From Viscum album (lineage: Eukaryota; Streptophyta; Magnoliopsida; Santalales; Viscaceae): DNA of 64,000 bases. The stretch lies in assembly GCA_963277665.1 (NCBI GenBank), contig OY728147.1, forward strand, positions 1,260,579,424 to 1,260,643,423. The letters are read 5' to 3'. How positions within the stretch are numbered: position 1 is the stretch's first letter; every line of letters begins with the position of its first letter. A model generated the notes under the pieces. That model did not search any database. It was not told where the DNA came from and was given only the letters and a program-made list of their open reading frames with translations. A program made the translations under genes and the position numbers. This document shows positions 1 to 11,073 of this stretch, piece after piece.

Positions 1-24
1 ACGAGAAACTTCATAAGATTTCAT

Positions 25-720
25 TTAAATCTAACAAATACATTTTAAACTCTTAGCTTGTAGAGTTAGTGCATATAGACCTATTTGGAAATTCTAGAGG
101 TTCTAGTCTAAATGAAAAACAATATATCTATTTATTGTATATGACTTCTATAGATACAAATTTTTATTCTTTCTAGATAAAAAATGTAAAGATTGTTCTT
201 AATTTATTAAGTATAAAAAATTGGTAGAAAACATTAGTGGACTTAGGATTAGGACCTTAAGAATTTATCACACTTGAGAATTTGAAAATCAATACTCTTA
301 ATCATTATTTTTAGAAAATAATTATAATGAAATTTTTTTTCTCCCTCGATACCACAATATAATAGTGTGGTAGATAGAATAAATATTAATCATTAAGAGA
401 TATCAAAACCTATTCTAAATCAGTATGATCTACCTATCTACTTTAGGGGTCAAGCTGTAAATACATCATATCATACTATAAATATAGTATTAATTTAGCC
501 TCTCTTAAAAAACACCTTATGAGTTATGGAATAATAGAAAGAAAAGGATAATTACTTTAGAGTTTTTGGTTGAAATATTTTTATTCTAAATAAAATGGAT
601 AATATATACAAATTTTCATCTAACAGTGATGATGAAAATTTTATTTGGTATTCAACTTACAATAATGCTTATATAGTGTTAAATAAGTGATCCAGAACAA
701 TGGAATAATTTGTTCAGATT
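25..720 (+). pseudogene. Ty1/copia integrase remnant
   Basis: This is the C-terminal half of a copia integrase, which inserts element cDNA into the host genome. It enters from outside the window. Translating across stops gives recognisable pieces in the right order: LVHIDLFGNS near 70-105 (catalytic-core start), PQYNSVVDRIN near 352-388 (the block carrying the third catalytic acidic residue, normally PQQNGVVER), YFRGQAVNTSYH near 440-475, and YFRVFG with FILNKMDNIYKFSSNSDD near 550-630. Several stops and small frame changes interrupt it, so it is not functional. The RT follows on the same strand, giving the integrase-before-RT order that separates copia from gypsy. I am confident of the family and less so of the exact edges. 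Confidence 0.75.
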
Positions 721-1127
721 AAATTTAATGAAATTGATCCCAATGAAACTAATACTATCTTAGAGAACCATTAGGATGATCTTTCAACTTGGAATCTTAA
801 TTATAAAACAACTAATATTTTGGTTAATCATGATGATAGTTTATCCAGTAAACTGCCAACACCCAAATTAGAATAAGATATTGAGTTGACCTCCCCCTAT
901 TCTCAATAACTCATTATGACTCATAGAACCAACCTTTAGATTGATTTATTGGAATCCTTGAAAATGATACATAGACTAGAGAATCCCTTAGAAATAAAAT
1001 TGAACACCAAGTCTTCTTATCATAGCCTAGACCTAAGAACATTAATGATGCCATCAATGATGACCTCTAGGTAATAGCTATTAAAGTTGAACTCAATCAA
1101 CTTGTAATAAATAATTTTTCATAACTT

Positions 1128-1700
1128 TTGGACATACCTAAAGACACCTTAACTATTGGCACTAAGTGGGTATTTATAAATATGGGTGATGATTCAGGAA
1201 CTATAGTAAGAAAAAAACCTAGACTTGTTTCACAAGGTTATAATGAAAAAGAAGGTATCGATTATGAAGAAACCTTTCCACCTGTAGCAAGACTTGAATC
1301 CATTATTATACTACTTTTTGATGCAACATATTTGGATTTTTCACTATAAAAAATGTATCATAAATGTGAATTCATAAAGGGGTTTACAATTGAGGATGTT
1401 TTTGTTGAAAACACCATAGATTTCAAAATACACATTTTCTAAATCATGTTTTCAAATTAATAAAATATTTATGTTGTTAAAAATAATTTCATAGAGCTTG
1501 GTATGAGAGGATTACCTCTTTTTTCTATTTTCAAAATGTTTTGACCTACATATTACAAAAAGTATTGATAATCCCATGAGTACCACATGTAAACAACATA
1601 TTGATGAAGCAGGGAAATTAGTATACTAAACTAGTTAATGAGGTATGATTGGTAGTCTTTTGTACATAAACGCTAGTTAGCCTGAAATTATGTTTAGTGT
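1128..1700 (+). pseudogene. Ty1/copia reverse transcriptase remnant
   Basis: This is the N-terminal part of a copia RT. The frame 1128-1349 reads GTKWVFIN, then KPRLVSQGYNEKEGIDYEE, then TFPPVARLESI, the standard start of the copia polymerase domain. A TAA at 1347-1349 interrupts it, but the same frame continues with EFIKGFTIEDVFVEN. After a short frame disruption, RAWYERI appears near 1495-1517. The sequence then jumps to NPMSTTCKQHIDEAGK (about 1570-1620) and GMIGSLLYINAS (about 1645-1680), which normally lie far downstream. The segment that should carry the catalytic YVDD box is therefore missing through a deletion near 1555. The pol gene is dead. Confidence 0.85.
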
Positions 1701-2205
1701 ATGTATGTGTTCTTACTTTCAAAAAAATAAAAAATAGTCACATTTAGAAGCTCTCAAAATAATTTTTTAATACCTCAGGTATACTAAAAAATTTGGATTA
1801 ATCTATCCAAGAGGACATTATTTTTATTTATTAGGTTATTTAGATGTAAATTTTTTTAGCTGCATGTTTGATAGAAAATGCACACAAGGAAGATTTCATA
1901 TTTTAAAGAAATATAAAGTATCACTGTGTAGTAAGAAATAATATTTTGGTGCACTGACTACTGATGAAGGAGAATATATAGCTACAATATGTTTCTTTAT
2001 GGATAAATATTGTGGATGAAACATACATTAATATAATTTTTATACCAATTAAGAAATATACATATAAATAGTGATAACAAAAGTTTGATAAACACTTTCA
2101 AAAATTTATTTTATCAATCGGGAATAAAACACATTGACATAAGCCACTACATTTTGAGAGTTCATTATCAGAAAGATGATATAACATTACTGTTTTTTTG
2201 GCAAT
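1675..2205 (+). pseudogene. Ty1/copia RNase H remnant
   Basis: This continues directly from the RT. Readable blocks include PEIMFSVCMCSYFQ (about 1683-1722), HLEALKIIF, YLRYTKKFGLIYPRG, LLGYLDVNFFSCMFDRK (the block with the first catalytic Asp, here in SDAD-like position LDVN), ALTTDEGEYIATI (the second catalytic block, normally STAEAEY) and GIKHIDISHYILRVHYQKDDI (about 2120-2180), the end of the domain. In the family this activity removes the RNA strand during reverse transcription. Stops and frame shifts show it is inactive. The order and spacing fit a SIRE/Maximus-like copia element. Confidence 0.8.
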
Positions 2206-2298
2206 GAACAATAGCTAACCGTTATACTTACAAAGCCTTTAAATTCTAAGAGATTAAACTACATTAAACATGAATTGGGAATGATAAAATTTGGTTGA

Positions 2299-2494
2299 TC
2301 AGTCACCATTGATGAGTCACCATTGATATGTCACCAACAATAAGTCATCGTTGATTTTTCCCCATTGATGAGTCATATTATATAAGTCACTATTGATGAT
2401 TCAAGTTGATAATTCACTATTGATAAGTCACCATTGATATGGACCATATGATGATTCACCATTGATGAGTCGCCATTAAATGAGTCACCGTTAC
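2299..2494 (+). repeat. 14-bp minisatellite, about 14 units
   Basis: A tandem array with period 14 bp and consensus GATGAGTCACCATT runs for about 196 bp with few indels (two units are 13 and 15 bp). Units drift, for example aagtcaccattgat, aagtcactattgat and gattcaccattgat. It lies between the copia RNase H and the gypsy-1 insertion, in the copia 3' region. The core TGAGTCA is intact in at least three units. Similar agtcacc words recur in the copia 3' LTR near 16159-16235. Confidence 0.9.
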
Positions 2495-2886
2495 TTTTAG
2501 TTATAATTATTTTATTACCGTTGCTATTATTTTACCGATAATTTTTTTTATTTTAATCTTTTTGTTATTTATCTGGAATCCATAAATGACAAAATTATTG
2601 GGATAAACAAATTTATTCAGTTCCCCTAAAATCCTTAATCTCCTAAACCTTTTACATCCTCTAGAACCTATCATCTTTCTCCCTTATTCCACCTAATCCT
2701 TCAACTGATCCGAATGGACCATGTAAAGTGAGTAACATCATCGAATCTGGAAGAGATGAGGAAATATAATAAACAAAAAATTTCAACTAGTAATTTGGAT
2801 ACAGTTTAATGAAACCCTTATCTGAAAAAACAAATTGTTAAAGTAGAGAAAAAAATTGACACGTAATGGATCCCAACAAGAAATAA
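2495..2886 (+). other. Copia region between RNase H and 3' LTR, left half
   Basis: This stretch has no open frame and no motif I can name. By position it belongs to the copia element's long region downstream of RNase H, which resumes at 14166 after the gypsy-1 insertion. Confidence 0.45.
2882..2886 (+). repeat. Probable target-site duplication, gypsy-1 left
   Basis: AATAA directly precedes the gypsy-1 5' LTR. The 5 bases after the 3' LTR (14166-14170) are AATAT. Four of five match, as expected for an old 5-bp duplication, but in AT-rich DNA this is weak evidence by itself. Confidence 0.5.
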
Positions 2887-5800
2887 TATAACGACCCAAT
2901 GTTTTATCATGGGAAATTACTTTCTTATAAATATTTAATATAATCTCATGAAATCACTACAAAATTAACTAATAAGTAATATGTTACCTTTGAACATAAG
3001 TTTTTCACTTCTATGTTTTGACTTTTTAAAATCTTACATACACGGTTGCGATCAGTAAGTTGTTTAGAGTCTAATATGGCCAACTTAATTTTTGGTGAAT
3101 AGTAACATAAAATTGTGATTATTAATGTTACCATTATGAATATTTACATACCCAAATTAAGAGTAACTTTACCTATGCTAGTATATAAATAATATTCAAG
3201 TGGAAGTACGATATACCAAAATCTTGGAATAAGAAAATAAATGTTAAAAAATTATAATTTTTTCAAATAAATTTTGATATTTAGTAAATATTAAATTAAT
3301 TATATTTAGAAAAGTATTTTGAAAAAATGGATATCATTTTTGGATTCTACACATTGAAATATTGTTTGGGTGAATTTATGGGATTTTTCTAAAATACTTG
3401 ATATTTTTGTGAAAAGTAAAATACATTAATTTACCGTTCAAATACATTATAATTTGAATCCACTATTCCTGACATAATTAGTGATGTAAGCACCCAAATA
3501 TAGAAATAACATGGATTTATTACTATTCAAGTTCATTTAATACTCACTATTTATTGTCTTGTGATGAAATAATAAATTAATGATTATAATATTATGAAAT
3601 CCCTCCTCCCCTCCACTATAAATACCACTCATCCTTACCTATTCTCTTCACTCCTATTGAGCCTTGTGACTTGACAATATTCTTCCCAAATATCTTCCCA
3701 ATATCCTTCCCCACTTCCAAAATCCCCTAGTGTCTTCAATATACCAAATCCTCTCTCTTTAAGAGGCTTTCAATGGAGGTAAACTCAAGAGGTAAATTCC
3801 TCTTTCTAATTATTTTATTTCTTGTAAGTTGTTTTCTTTTCTTCTGTATTTCCTCACCTACCTTCACCCAAATGGTATGATGACTCCAATAACATAAATT
3901 TTCGTAAATTATATTATTCTAATGGTATAATTCATTATATTATCTCCTTTCCCCTTCTTTTATTTCAAATAAATGAGAACATCGTTTGAGCTGTGTTAAT
4001 TTAGCACAATTAAGGACGACGAGTTATCAATTTCCTTTACCATATTAAATTATCATCATGAAACCATTTTAATGGTTGAAACATACCATAATATATGTAT
4101 TATTTCTCATATACGGTTTTTTAATCCTTTTGTACAAACGGTTTTAGTTTTTAAAATAAAATGTCTTCGTTGTGGTCAAAAAACAACCGATTAACCGAAA
4201 ATAATGTAACTAAAGTTTTATATAATGATTCAAATTCACTTTAAGTAAAAAATTTAAGTTTCCAACCATGAAACCTTATATATGTTCAATAATAAAATAT
4301 AATTTCAACTCTAGACAACCACCTTCATCAGACATGTTTATCCAAACATAAACTGATCATTAAAACCAAGCAAGAAAATAGATCGAAACAATGAAATTGA
4401 ACCTCTTAACCAATAAAAATTGTTATAAATGAAATTAAAAAGGATATAAAAAATATTTTAAAAATATAATAGGTTCATGAATTATTAACTAAGGAACCTA
4501 ATTTTATTTTTCATGTCATTAAGTTTATGAATAATCACCATCAAACTTAAGGTAAGGGATCCTCTATGTTTCATTTTTATTCAAGATTTTGCTTTATGTT
4601 ATAACCTTTTATGTGTTATTACTAATGATGGGGTTTCATTTCACACCTACCCCATACTTTCCACATGATTTATTCATGATGAGAAACCCTATTATATCTC
4701 ATGAATCCCTCTTAAGTACACTCATTACCATGCTGATGATCTGTAAAGAATTCTACCTGAACCGTATTTATTTATTCAGGTTGCTCAATATTTCTTTTTA
4801 CCAAAATGAAGAAGTATTTTCATTTTATGTGAAAATTTTACATTATGTTTATATGATACAAACTAAATTTTCAATATCCATCCCTCATTATCTTTTGGGG
4901 ATATACATTTTTTAAGTGAATTATTCCTCAATATTTCCCAATAAGCTAACTCGTTTTAATGGAACTTCCAAATTTTCACCCAATTTGATGTGCACTCTAT
5001 CCTCTATTTTAATCCATCATTGTGTTTATAAATTCAGTATTTTTTATTTTTAAAACCATCTTGGTTCACTTTTTGTTTAATATAAAATATTGTTCCTTAA
5101 TCTATTTTAAAATCTCTATAATATTTTCCATAAAAAATCACAAAAATATTTGAATGGTAAAATTTCTCAAATACATTTATTACATATTGTAAATACTATT
5201 TGAATTAACATACCATGATATTTGTATATTTTAACTTATGAACTTCAATGTATGTTCTAATTTCCTTTTCGTAGACACTTTCATGATACACCCATTGGTT
5301 ATGCTCTATATCATGATTGTGTTACCCAATTCTTTCCATGAGTAACACTTATGTTTATATAAAATTGATTATGAATGATTATTTATGTGGAAAACATATT
5401 AATGAAATGTAAGATGTGTGAACCCATGTAGTTCTCCAATGAATTGGGTAAAGTTGAGTCTCATGAGACGTTATCTGCAATGGTCTTGGAAGTTTTACTA
5501 GGCTTGTACTACTATGTGAAATGGTCCTAGTAGTTATCCTTGGCTTATGATACTATTGGAAATGATCATGTAGGTTAGCCTTGAATCATAATAAATTCAT
5601 GTTTTATGTTTCTACCACATTTTTATGATTTCATGTTTAAATGATCCCATGTTTATATGTTATTATATGTTACACTCATTTTTATATCATTATGTCCTAC
5701 CTTATATCCCATGTGTTAATGCTTTGTTATTATGGTTATTCCCTTACTGGGATTTTATCATATCACTTTCTTCATGTTTCCCCCAAGTAATCTTATGTAG

Positions 5801-5985
5801 ATGTATGATCACAAAGGAAGATACGAGATCATTGTGGAGTTTAAATAAAATGTTGTTTTTTATAATGTTTGATTGTGTACCTATTCTTACAAGATATTAG
5901 ACTTTATGATCCTTGGATTCTACTATGATGTATAATTATGATTAAAATCATGTAATGTTATATGAACAAGGATAGGGTCACTATA
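2887..5985 (+). repeat. Gypsy-1 5' LTR
   Basis: The LTR begins TATAACGACCCAATG (canonical TGTAACGACCC with one change) and ends GGGTCACTATA, two bases before the primer-binding site. It is collinear with the copy at 11074-14165 along its whole length. Shared landmarks are the TATA box, the leader with the aagaggct-gaggta motif near 3760-3795, and the catgagacg block near 5462. Apparent open frames such as 4589-4915 and 5625-5900 are not preserved in the other LTR, and I do not regard them as genes. Confidence 0.9.
3617..3624 (+). promoter_or_regulatory. TATA box of gypsy-1 5' LTR
   Basis: TATAAATA lies in the context ccctccac-TATAAATA-ccactcat and is preserved at the matching place in the 3' LTR (11799-11806). 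A CT-rich leader follows, as expected downstream of a plant Pol II start. Confidence 0.65.
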
Positions 5986-5987
5986 GC

Positions 5988-5999
5988 TGGTATCCGAGG
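5988..5999 (+). other. Primer-binding site, tRNA-Met type
   Basis: TGGTATCCGAGG follows the 5' LTR after two bases. It matches the plant initiator tRNA-Met primer-site pattern TGGTATCAGAGC over its first seven bases and partly after that. This fixes the 3' edge of the LTR. Confidence 0.75.
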
Positions 6000-6099
6000 A
6001 TGGTCTAGTTATTTTTGGAGATTAGCAACATACCACTTTAGTAAGAACCTTAAGGATGAGATGGAGTATAAGAAAACATCCCTAATTTTTTTAAGTATA

Positions 6100-6250
6100 A
6101 AGTAAGTGGTGTATTAGGCATATGCGTCCCTGTATGGATACAAACTGGCAGAGGCATCTTTGGCACAGATGTATCTAAGAGTGAAAAAATAGATAGGTTG
6201 TTTTAGGATTGACCCATGGTATCCTGGTACATGACAACAGGCTTTCTGCA
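6100..6250 (+). other. Gypsy-1 untranslated leader block shared with gypsy-2
   Basis: This noncoding block between primer-binding site and gag has clear similarity to 38490-38640 in gypsy-2. Shared words in order are tccctgt, tggata, a gaggcat/gaagcag block, tggcaca, atgtatc and catgacaac. The role is unknown. Such leaders can carry packaging or dimerisation signals, but nothing here proves it. Confidence 0.5.
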
Positions 6251-6510
6251 CTATATGTTTGAAACTCTTTTGGGATATGATTTGGTAAATTCATTATATC
6301 AGTAAAAAACATTATTGAGGGAATAAAAAAATCCCATAAGAATATAAGTTATGAAATAGGTCGGGTATACCTTAGATTTTAACCTAAGGAACCACAAGTT
6401 GGGATATACATCTCCTCTACTAGTTTATCCTTTAATGTTAAAAAGTTTCCTTTTCATATTTTATTAATAAGTATTTAAGCTCTCTAATTGTGAAATATAT
6501 TTTTTAGTTA

Positions 6511-7596
6511 ATGGAGGGAAATTGAAGAACACGTTCCAAAAATTAATGTGATTGGAAATGTGAAGAATGACTTACTAATATGCCTGATATGATGGGAATC
6601 AGTGCTCAAAACATCATGATATCACCTTCTTAAATTTCTCATATTATGAATAATAAAATGAATCACGTGGAATGACTTCCTCCTCCTCCATAAAAATGGA
6701 ATGTTTCTATAGAATCCTTCTCGCGGAAAAGGAATACCATGTTTAGCAGATCTTCTGATCCCCTCCTTGTAGAATAGTTTATTAACTCCATTGAAATAAT
6801 ATTCTCCATCCTCTAGTGCCCAGAAGAAGAGAAAGTTGTACTGGTAGTCTATCTTTTTTATGGGGAAGCTGATCAATGGTGGACACAAATCAAGAAAAAA
6901 AATTCCCCAGAGGAAATTGATTCTACGTATTTGGAGTAATTCAAGAGGATTTTTTTCAATAAATACTTTCCTCAAACCCTCCATCTAAATATGTAAATAT
7001 AGTTCATCCATCTCAAGAATAAGGAAGATGAGTCTATCAGTGTGTATGAAGAAAACAATACAAGGCTTGCATGGTACGCCTCAGAAATTGTCATAAACCC
7101 TGAACTCATGGTGGATCAATTCTTTAGTGGGATAAAGCCTTGTCTATGAAAGGTGTTGGTGATTTTATACTTCGAAAATTATGAGGAGATTGTTCATTGT
7201 TCCCTCAAGGATAGAATAAATACTGGAGACTCTCAGTGGCCTCGTAGGTTCGGTGATAAGAAGAGAAAAATGGAGAACAACAAGGGTGGTTCAAGAATCA
7301 TATTTGATGATGGAAAATAGCCAGAATAAAAAACTTTTAAAAGATGTGGGAATAAGCATCATGAGAGCATTCTAAAGGGAACAATGAATTTCATCAAATG
7401 TGAAAATATGGGACATATATCCATGAAATACCAAATGGATATAAACAATACCGCTAGTGTGGAAGAAGAAAGGAAGGTTCAGATCAATACTCAGCCTGTA
7501 GTGCAGTGTTACAACTTCAAGGAACATGGGCATTATGCAATGAATTTCCCTAAGCTAAGGGTTGTTAGAGGAAATCAACAACAACCTCCAAGGTAA
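6511..7596 (+). pseudogene. Gypsy-1 gag (capsid and nucleocapsid) remnant
   Basis: Gag would form the virus-like particle and bind element RNA. The likely start, atggagggaaattga at 6511, aligns with the better gag start at 38881 in gypsy-2 but hits a stop after four codons. Two zinc-knuckle-like segments remain in the frame 7384-7596: KCENMGHISMKYQ and, at about 7507-7548, CYNFKEHGHYAMNF. In the second, the second and last Cys of the CCHC pattern (C-x2-C-x4-H-x4-C) are both Phe, so it could not bind zinc. An antisense open frame at 6622-6984 is a shadow of this region. Many stops are present. Confidence 0.75.
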
Positions 7597-7619
7597 CAAG
7601 GAAGGAATTATGCTATCAC

Positions 7620-7980
7620 TACAACGAAGGTGGAGTCAGAAAATGATGTTTTGAAAGGTATGCTATTTCTTCATTCAAGAATAGTAAACATACTATTTGA
7701 TTCTCGTTCTATACATTATTTCATATCATGAATTTCTAGTAGAACTATTTAAAAACCACCTCAAAATTTGGAAAAAAATGAATATATCAGAACATCAAAT
7801 GGGGAAATCATTGCATCCATGGTTTATAAATCCTCCCAGTTAATATTTATGGACTAAAAATCCTATAAAATCTCATCATACATCCTTTAGGTGAGTTCGA
7901 CACAATCTTGGGAATGGATTGGCTATCTTTATAGCAAGAAAATATCAATTGTGATAAAAGGGAAATCACTTTTCACATCC
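7620..7980 (+). pseudogene. Gypsy-1 aspartic protease remnant
   Basis: This domain would cleave the gag-pol polyprotein. The active-site segment reads ILFDSRSIHYFIS. The catalytic triplet at 7699-7707 is DSR, with the expected Gly of DSG/DTG changed to Arg. Near the end, EFDTILGMDWLS (about 7894-7928) is the conserved gypsy protease-to-RT motif. Stops occur at several points, for example TGA at 7729-7731 after FIS. It follows gag and precedes RT, the usual order. Confidence 0.8.
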
Positions 7981-8109
7981 CGAAGCATCCTCTGATTCGT
8001 TACAGGTGTAAGGAGGAGGATGAATCTCCTTTAGAATTATTTTCTCAAGTGTTGATATTATTTACTTATAAGCATGCATGTCTAGCTCGAATAATTAGGG
8101 CAAAGGATA

Positions 8110-8960
8110 GAATCATGATTGAAGACATGCCCATCATGAGTGATTTCCCTGATGTATTCCCTAAGGAGTTTCCTGGTCTTCCTCCCAACTGAGAGGATGA
8201 GTTCTTAATTGATATTTTTCCTTGATCTCTACCTATATCAAAGACACCTTATAGAATGGATACAATATAGATGGAAGAGTTGAAAAAGTATTTACAAGAG
8301 AATCTAGAGAATGATTTTATACACCATAGTGCTACACCATGGGGTACACCGGTCCTCTTAGACAAGAAGAATGGTGAATCAGTGCACCTCTGTATTGATT
8401 ATCGTGAGCTCAATAAAATCATGATAAATAACAAGTATCCCCTTCCTCATATAGATGATTTTTTGATCAGCTTTGTGAGGACTATTATTTCTATAAGGTG
8501 GATCTTCAATCAGGACATCACCAATTAAAGGTGAGGAAGGAAGGTATTCCCTAGAATACCTTTCGAATGAGGTATGGACACTATGAGTTCAAATAAATTC
8601 CTTTCAGATGCACTAATTCTCCATCAATTTTCATGTATTTAATGAATATAGTCTTTATATATTACCTCAAAAACAATTTAGTAGTCATTATTAATGATAT
8701 TCTGATATACTCCAAAATCAAGGAGGAATATGAAGAGCATTTGAATACAGTGTTAAAAACATTGAGAAGGGATAAGTTGTATGAAATGTACAATACATTT
8801 GAGTTCTAGATGGAAGAAGCATCACTCTTAGGACATGTTATCACCAGAAAATAGATATTTATAGACCCTTCCAAGAAAAAGTAAATTGAAGACTGGCCCA
8901 TGCCAACATTTGTAACTGAGATCCACAATTTTTTGGGTCTATCTAGATATTATAAAAAAT
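8110..8960 (+). pseudogene. Gypsy-1 reverse transcriptase remnant
   Basis: RT copies element RNA into cDNA. The N-terminal connection PDVFPKEFPGLPPN is followed by [42 protein letters not shown] and [11 protein letters not shown] within 8271-8528. Frameshifts follow. The palm region near 8680-8720 reads VVIINDILIYSK, so the first Asp of the catalytic DD pair is Asn (codon 8693-8695). Downstream, LLGHVITRK and the thumb or connection region continue to about 8960. The lost catalytic Asp and multiple stops make it inactive. Confidence 0.88.
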
Positions 8961-9019
8961 TTGTGAATAACGTTTCATTGTTGTCAAAACCAATGAAAAA
9001 ACTGACATAGAAGGGAGTA

Positions 9020-9480
9020 ATGTTTTTATGGACTCAAGAATATGAAGGGTGTTTCAAGGAGTTGAAAAAGAGGCTTATCACTATGCCAGTACTCACACTC
9101 CCAACAAGTGGAGAACTATTTGTGGTGTATAGTGATGCTTCAAAGAAGGTATTGGGATACATTCTAATGAAAAATGATAAATTGATAGCCTACACACCAA
9201 GGAAGCTTAAAATACATGAGAAAAACTTTCCCACACATGATCTGGTGTTGAGAGCTGCGATCTTTGCATTGAAAATCTGGTTGTATTATCTCTACAAGGA
9301 GAAGTGTGAGATATATACTGATCAGAAGAGTCTAAAATATATATCCAAACAAAAATATCTCAATATTTTCCAAAAAACATGGATAGAGCTCATTAAGGAT
9401 TATGACTTCTCAATCCACTACCATCCTGGTAAGGCAAATAAGGTGGTGAATGATCTATGTAGAAAGGTTCCTACATCTTT
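9020..9480 (+). pseudogene. Gypsy-1 RNase H remnant, longest open stretch
   Basis: This is the longest open reading frame of gypsy-1 (9020-9604, 194 codons). It starts in the RT connection (FKELKKRLITMPVLTLP), then reads VVYSDASKKVLGYILM (first catalytic Asp), KIHEKNFPTHDLVLRAA, LYYLYKEKCEIYTDQKSLKYIS (second catalytic Asp, normally TDHKS) and HYHPGKANKVVNDLC (normally VADALSR). Key acidic residues survive, but the flanking RT and integrase are broken, so the activity would be orphaned. The frame closes at 9604 in the linker before integrase. Confidence 0.9.
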
Positions 9481-9639
9481 ATCAATGATAAGAATTGAAA
9501 AGGATCCAATATTCTTAGATTTTCAGTGGATATATATAGTAATAATTAAGGGAGTAACATCATTAATACTTTCTCAAATGATTTCTCAACCATCCATCAT
9601 GTAGAAAATAATATATCCTCAAAGAAAAAAATGTAGAAA

Positions 9640-10650
9640 TACTGAAAAGTGGTGGAAGGTATCAGAAATGGGAAATCATCAAAGTGCATAATTGATGAGG
9701 AATGAGTTGTAATATTTGGGTCACGATTATGTTTACCATCCAATATAGAGATAAAGAAGGAGATTTTTAATTATGCACATAGATCTGCCTTCTCTATTCA
9801 CATAGGAAGCACAATGATTTATTGAGATCTTCAAGAAAAATTTTGGTGTGAAAATATGAAAATAGAGATTACTGAATATAAATAAAATTTCCGGGTATGT
9901 AAACAAGTGAAGGATGAGAGGAAAAAGTCTAAGGGGATGATGCAACCACTACCCATACCAACGTGGAAGTGGGAGAACATAACTATGGACTTTGTCACCG
10001 GACTTCCATGACATTCCATATAAAACAATGATATATGGGTAATTGTGGATTGTCTAACACAGACAACTCAATTTATCGCAATTCGAGAGGACATATAATT
10101 GGAACAACTTGAAAAAATATTTATCAAAGAAGTTGTAAGGCTACATGATGTACCAGTATCTATAGTATCCGATCGATATCCGAGATTCACCTTGATGTTC
10201 CAAAAAATTCACCAGCATGATCTATGCATGGAACTGGACTTCAGTACGGCCTTCCATCCTCAAACTGATGGCCAATATGAGTTATCTATTCAGACACATG
10301 AAGATATATTGAGAGTGTGTTCTATGGACTTCAAAAGAGGACGGGACCAACATCTTCTACTAGTTGAATTCTACTACAAAAAAAGTTTCCACATAAGCAT
10401 CCAAATGGAACCATATGACGCCCTTTATGGGAGAAGGTGAAAAATGCCTTGGTGTTGGGATGAAGTTGGTGAGCGTAAGCTGGTAGGACTTTAAATGATT
10501 TAAGAAATGGTGGATAGGTTAAAAAACATTCAACAACATATCAAGGTATATTATAGTAGATAAAAGATTTATAAAGAAAATTGTTGATGAGACCTTGAGT
10601 TTAAGATTGGATACTCGGTATTTCTACGCATATATCCATGAAGAAGGTTA
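9640..10650 (+). pseudogene. Gypsy-1 integrase remnant
   Basis: Parts are seen in order. A zinc-binding HHCC segment has AHRSAFSIH with both His, but FRVCKQVK, where the first Cys of the CxxC is Phe. The catalytic core has WENITMDFVTGLP (first Asp), IVSDRYPRF (second Asp, about 10162-10188) and HPQTDGQYELS (Glu, about 10255-10284). PYDALYGRR near 10413-10436 precedes a TGA. The core frame 10099-10440 is open for 113 codons. The downstream DLEFKIGY block is preceded by two TGA codons at 10585-10590. Stops upstream and downstream exclude function. Confidence 0.88.
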
Positions 10651-10856
10651 AGTGGTTTGGATGAAAGGGAAGTAAATTACTAGGTACATCGGCCCCTTCA
10701 GGATTCTTGATTGTGTTGGGGTTGTATCCTATTGACCAGCACTTACACCTACCATGGAAAAAGTACATGATGTCTTCCCTATATCCCTCTTAAGGATGTA
10801 CATACCAAATTCTTTACTTGTACTCTCTTCAGAGGTGGTATAGTTAGTGGATGATA

Positions 10857-11025
10857 TTTTTTACGAGGAAAAACCAGTGAAGATCTTAGATCATAGAGAT
10901 AAAGTTTTACATAAAAAGACTAATCACCTGGTCAAATTACTATGGTGAAAACACAAGTACGGAGAGGAAACATGGGAACTAGAGGAGGCAATGAAGGAAA
11001 AGTACCTGTACCGATTTATGGCATT
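10857..11025 (+). pseudogene. Gypsy-1 chromodomain remnant
   Basis: At the integrase C-terminus the translation reads FYEEKPVKILDHRDK, then NHLVKLLW, then a TGA at 10946-10948, then KHKYGEETWELEEAMKEKY. The aromatic and acidic pattern and the TWELEE helix are diagnostic of chromovirus chromodomains, which read histone marks and are thought to direct insertion. The interrupting TGA sits where the family has Arg, consistent with CGA to TGA change. Its place just before the polypurine tract is typical. Confidence 0.85.
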
Positions 11026-11063
11026 GAATGAAAAACAAAATTTTGAGGGTGAAATTTCATAAT

Positions 11064-11073
11064 GGGGAAAGAA
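11064..11073 (+). other. Polypurine tract of gypsy-1
   Basis: GGGGAAAGAA lies directly before the 3' LTR start TGTAACAACCC. It would prime plus-strand DNA synthesis. The same layout appears on the minus strand at 59951-59963. Confidence 0.8.

Noticed and set aside
2299..2494. Short regular repeats that at first resemble a CRISPR array.
   Set aside because: The units are directly contiguous 14-mers with no spacers, in a plant retroelement. This is a minisatellite.
6622..6984. Antisense open frame of 120 codons, with similar antisense frames at 39570-39860, 39904-40236, 40366-40716 and 40700-41062.
   Set aside because: They lie exactly opposite gag, protease or RT sequence whose sense translation is recognisable. 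They are shadows.
8110..11025. Endogenous pararetrovirus (caulimovirus-type) origin for the RT and RNase H.
   Set aside because: LTRs, a polypurine tract, an integrase and a chromodomain follow in gypsy order, and no movement protein or viral coat motif is seen.
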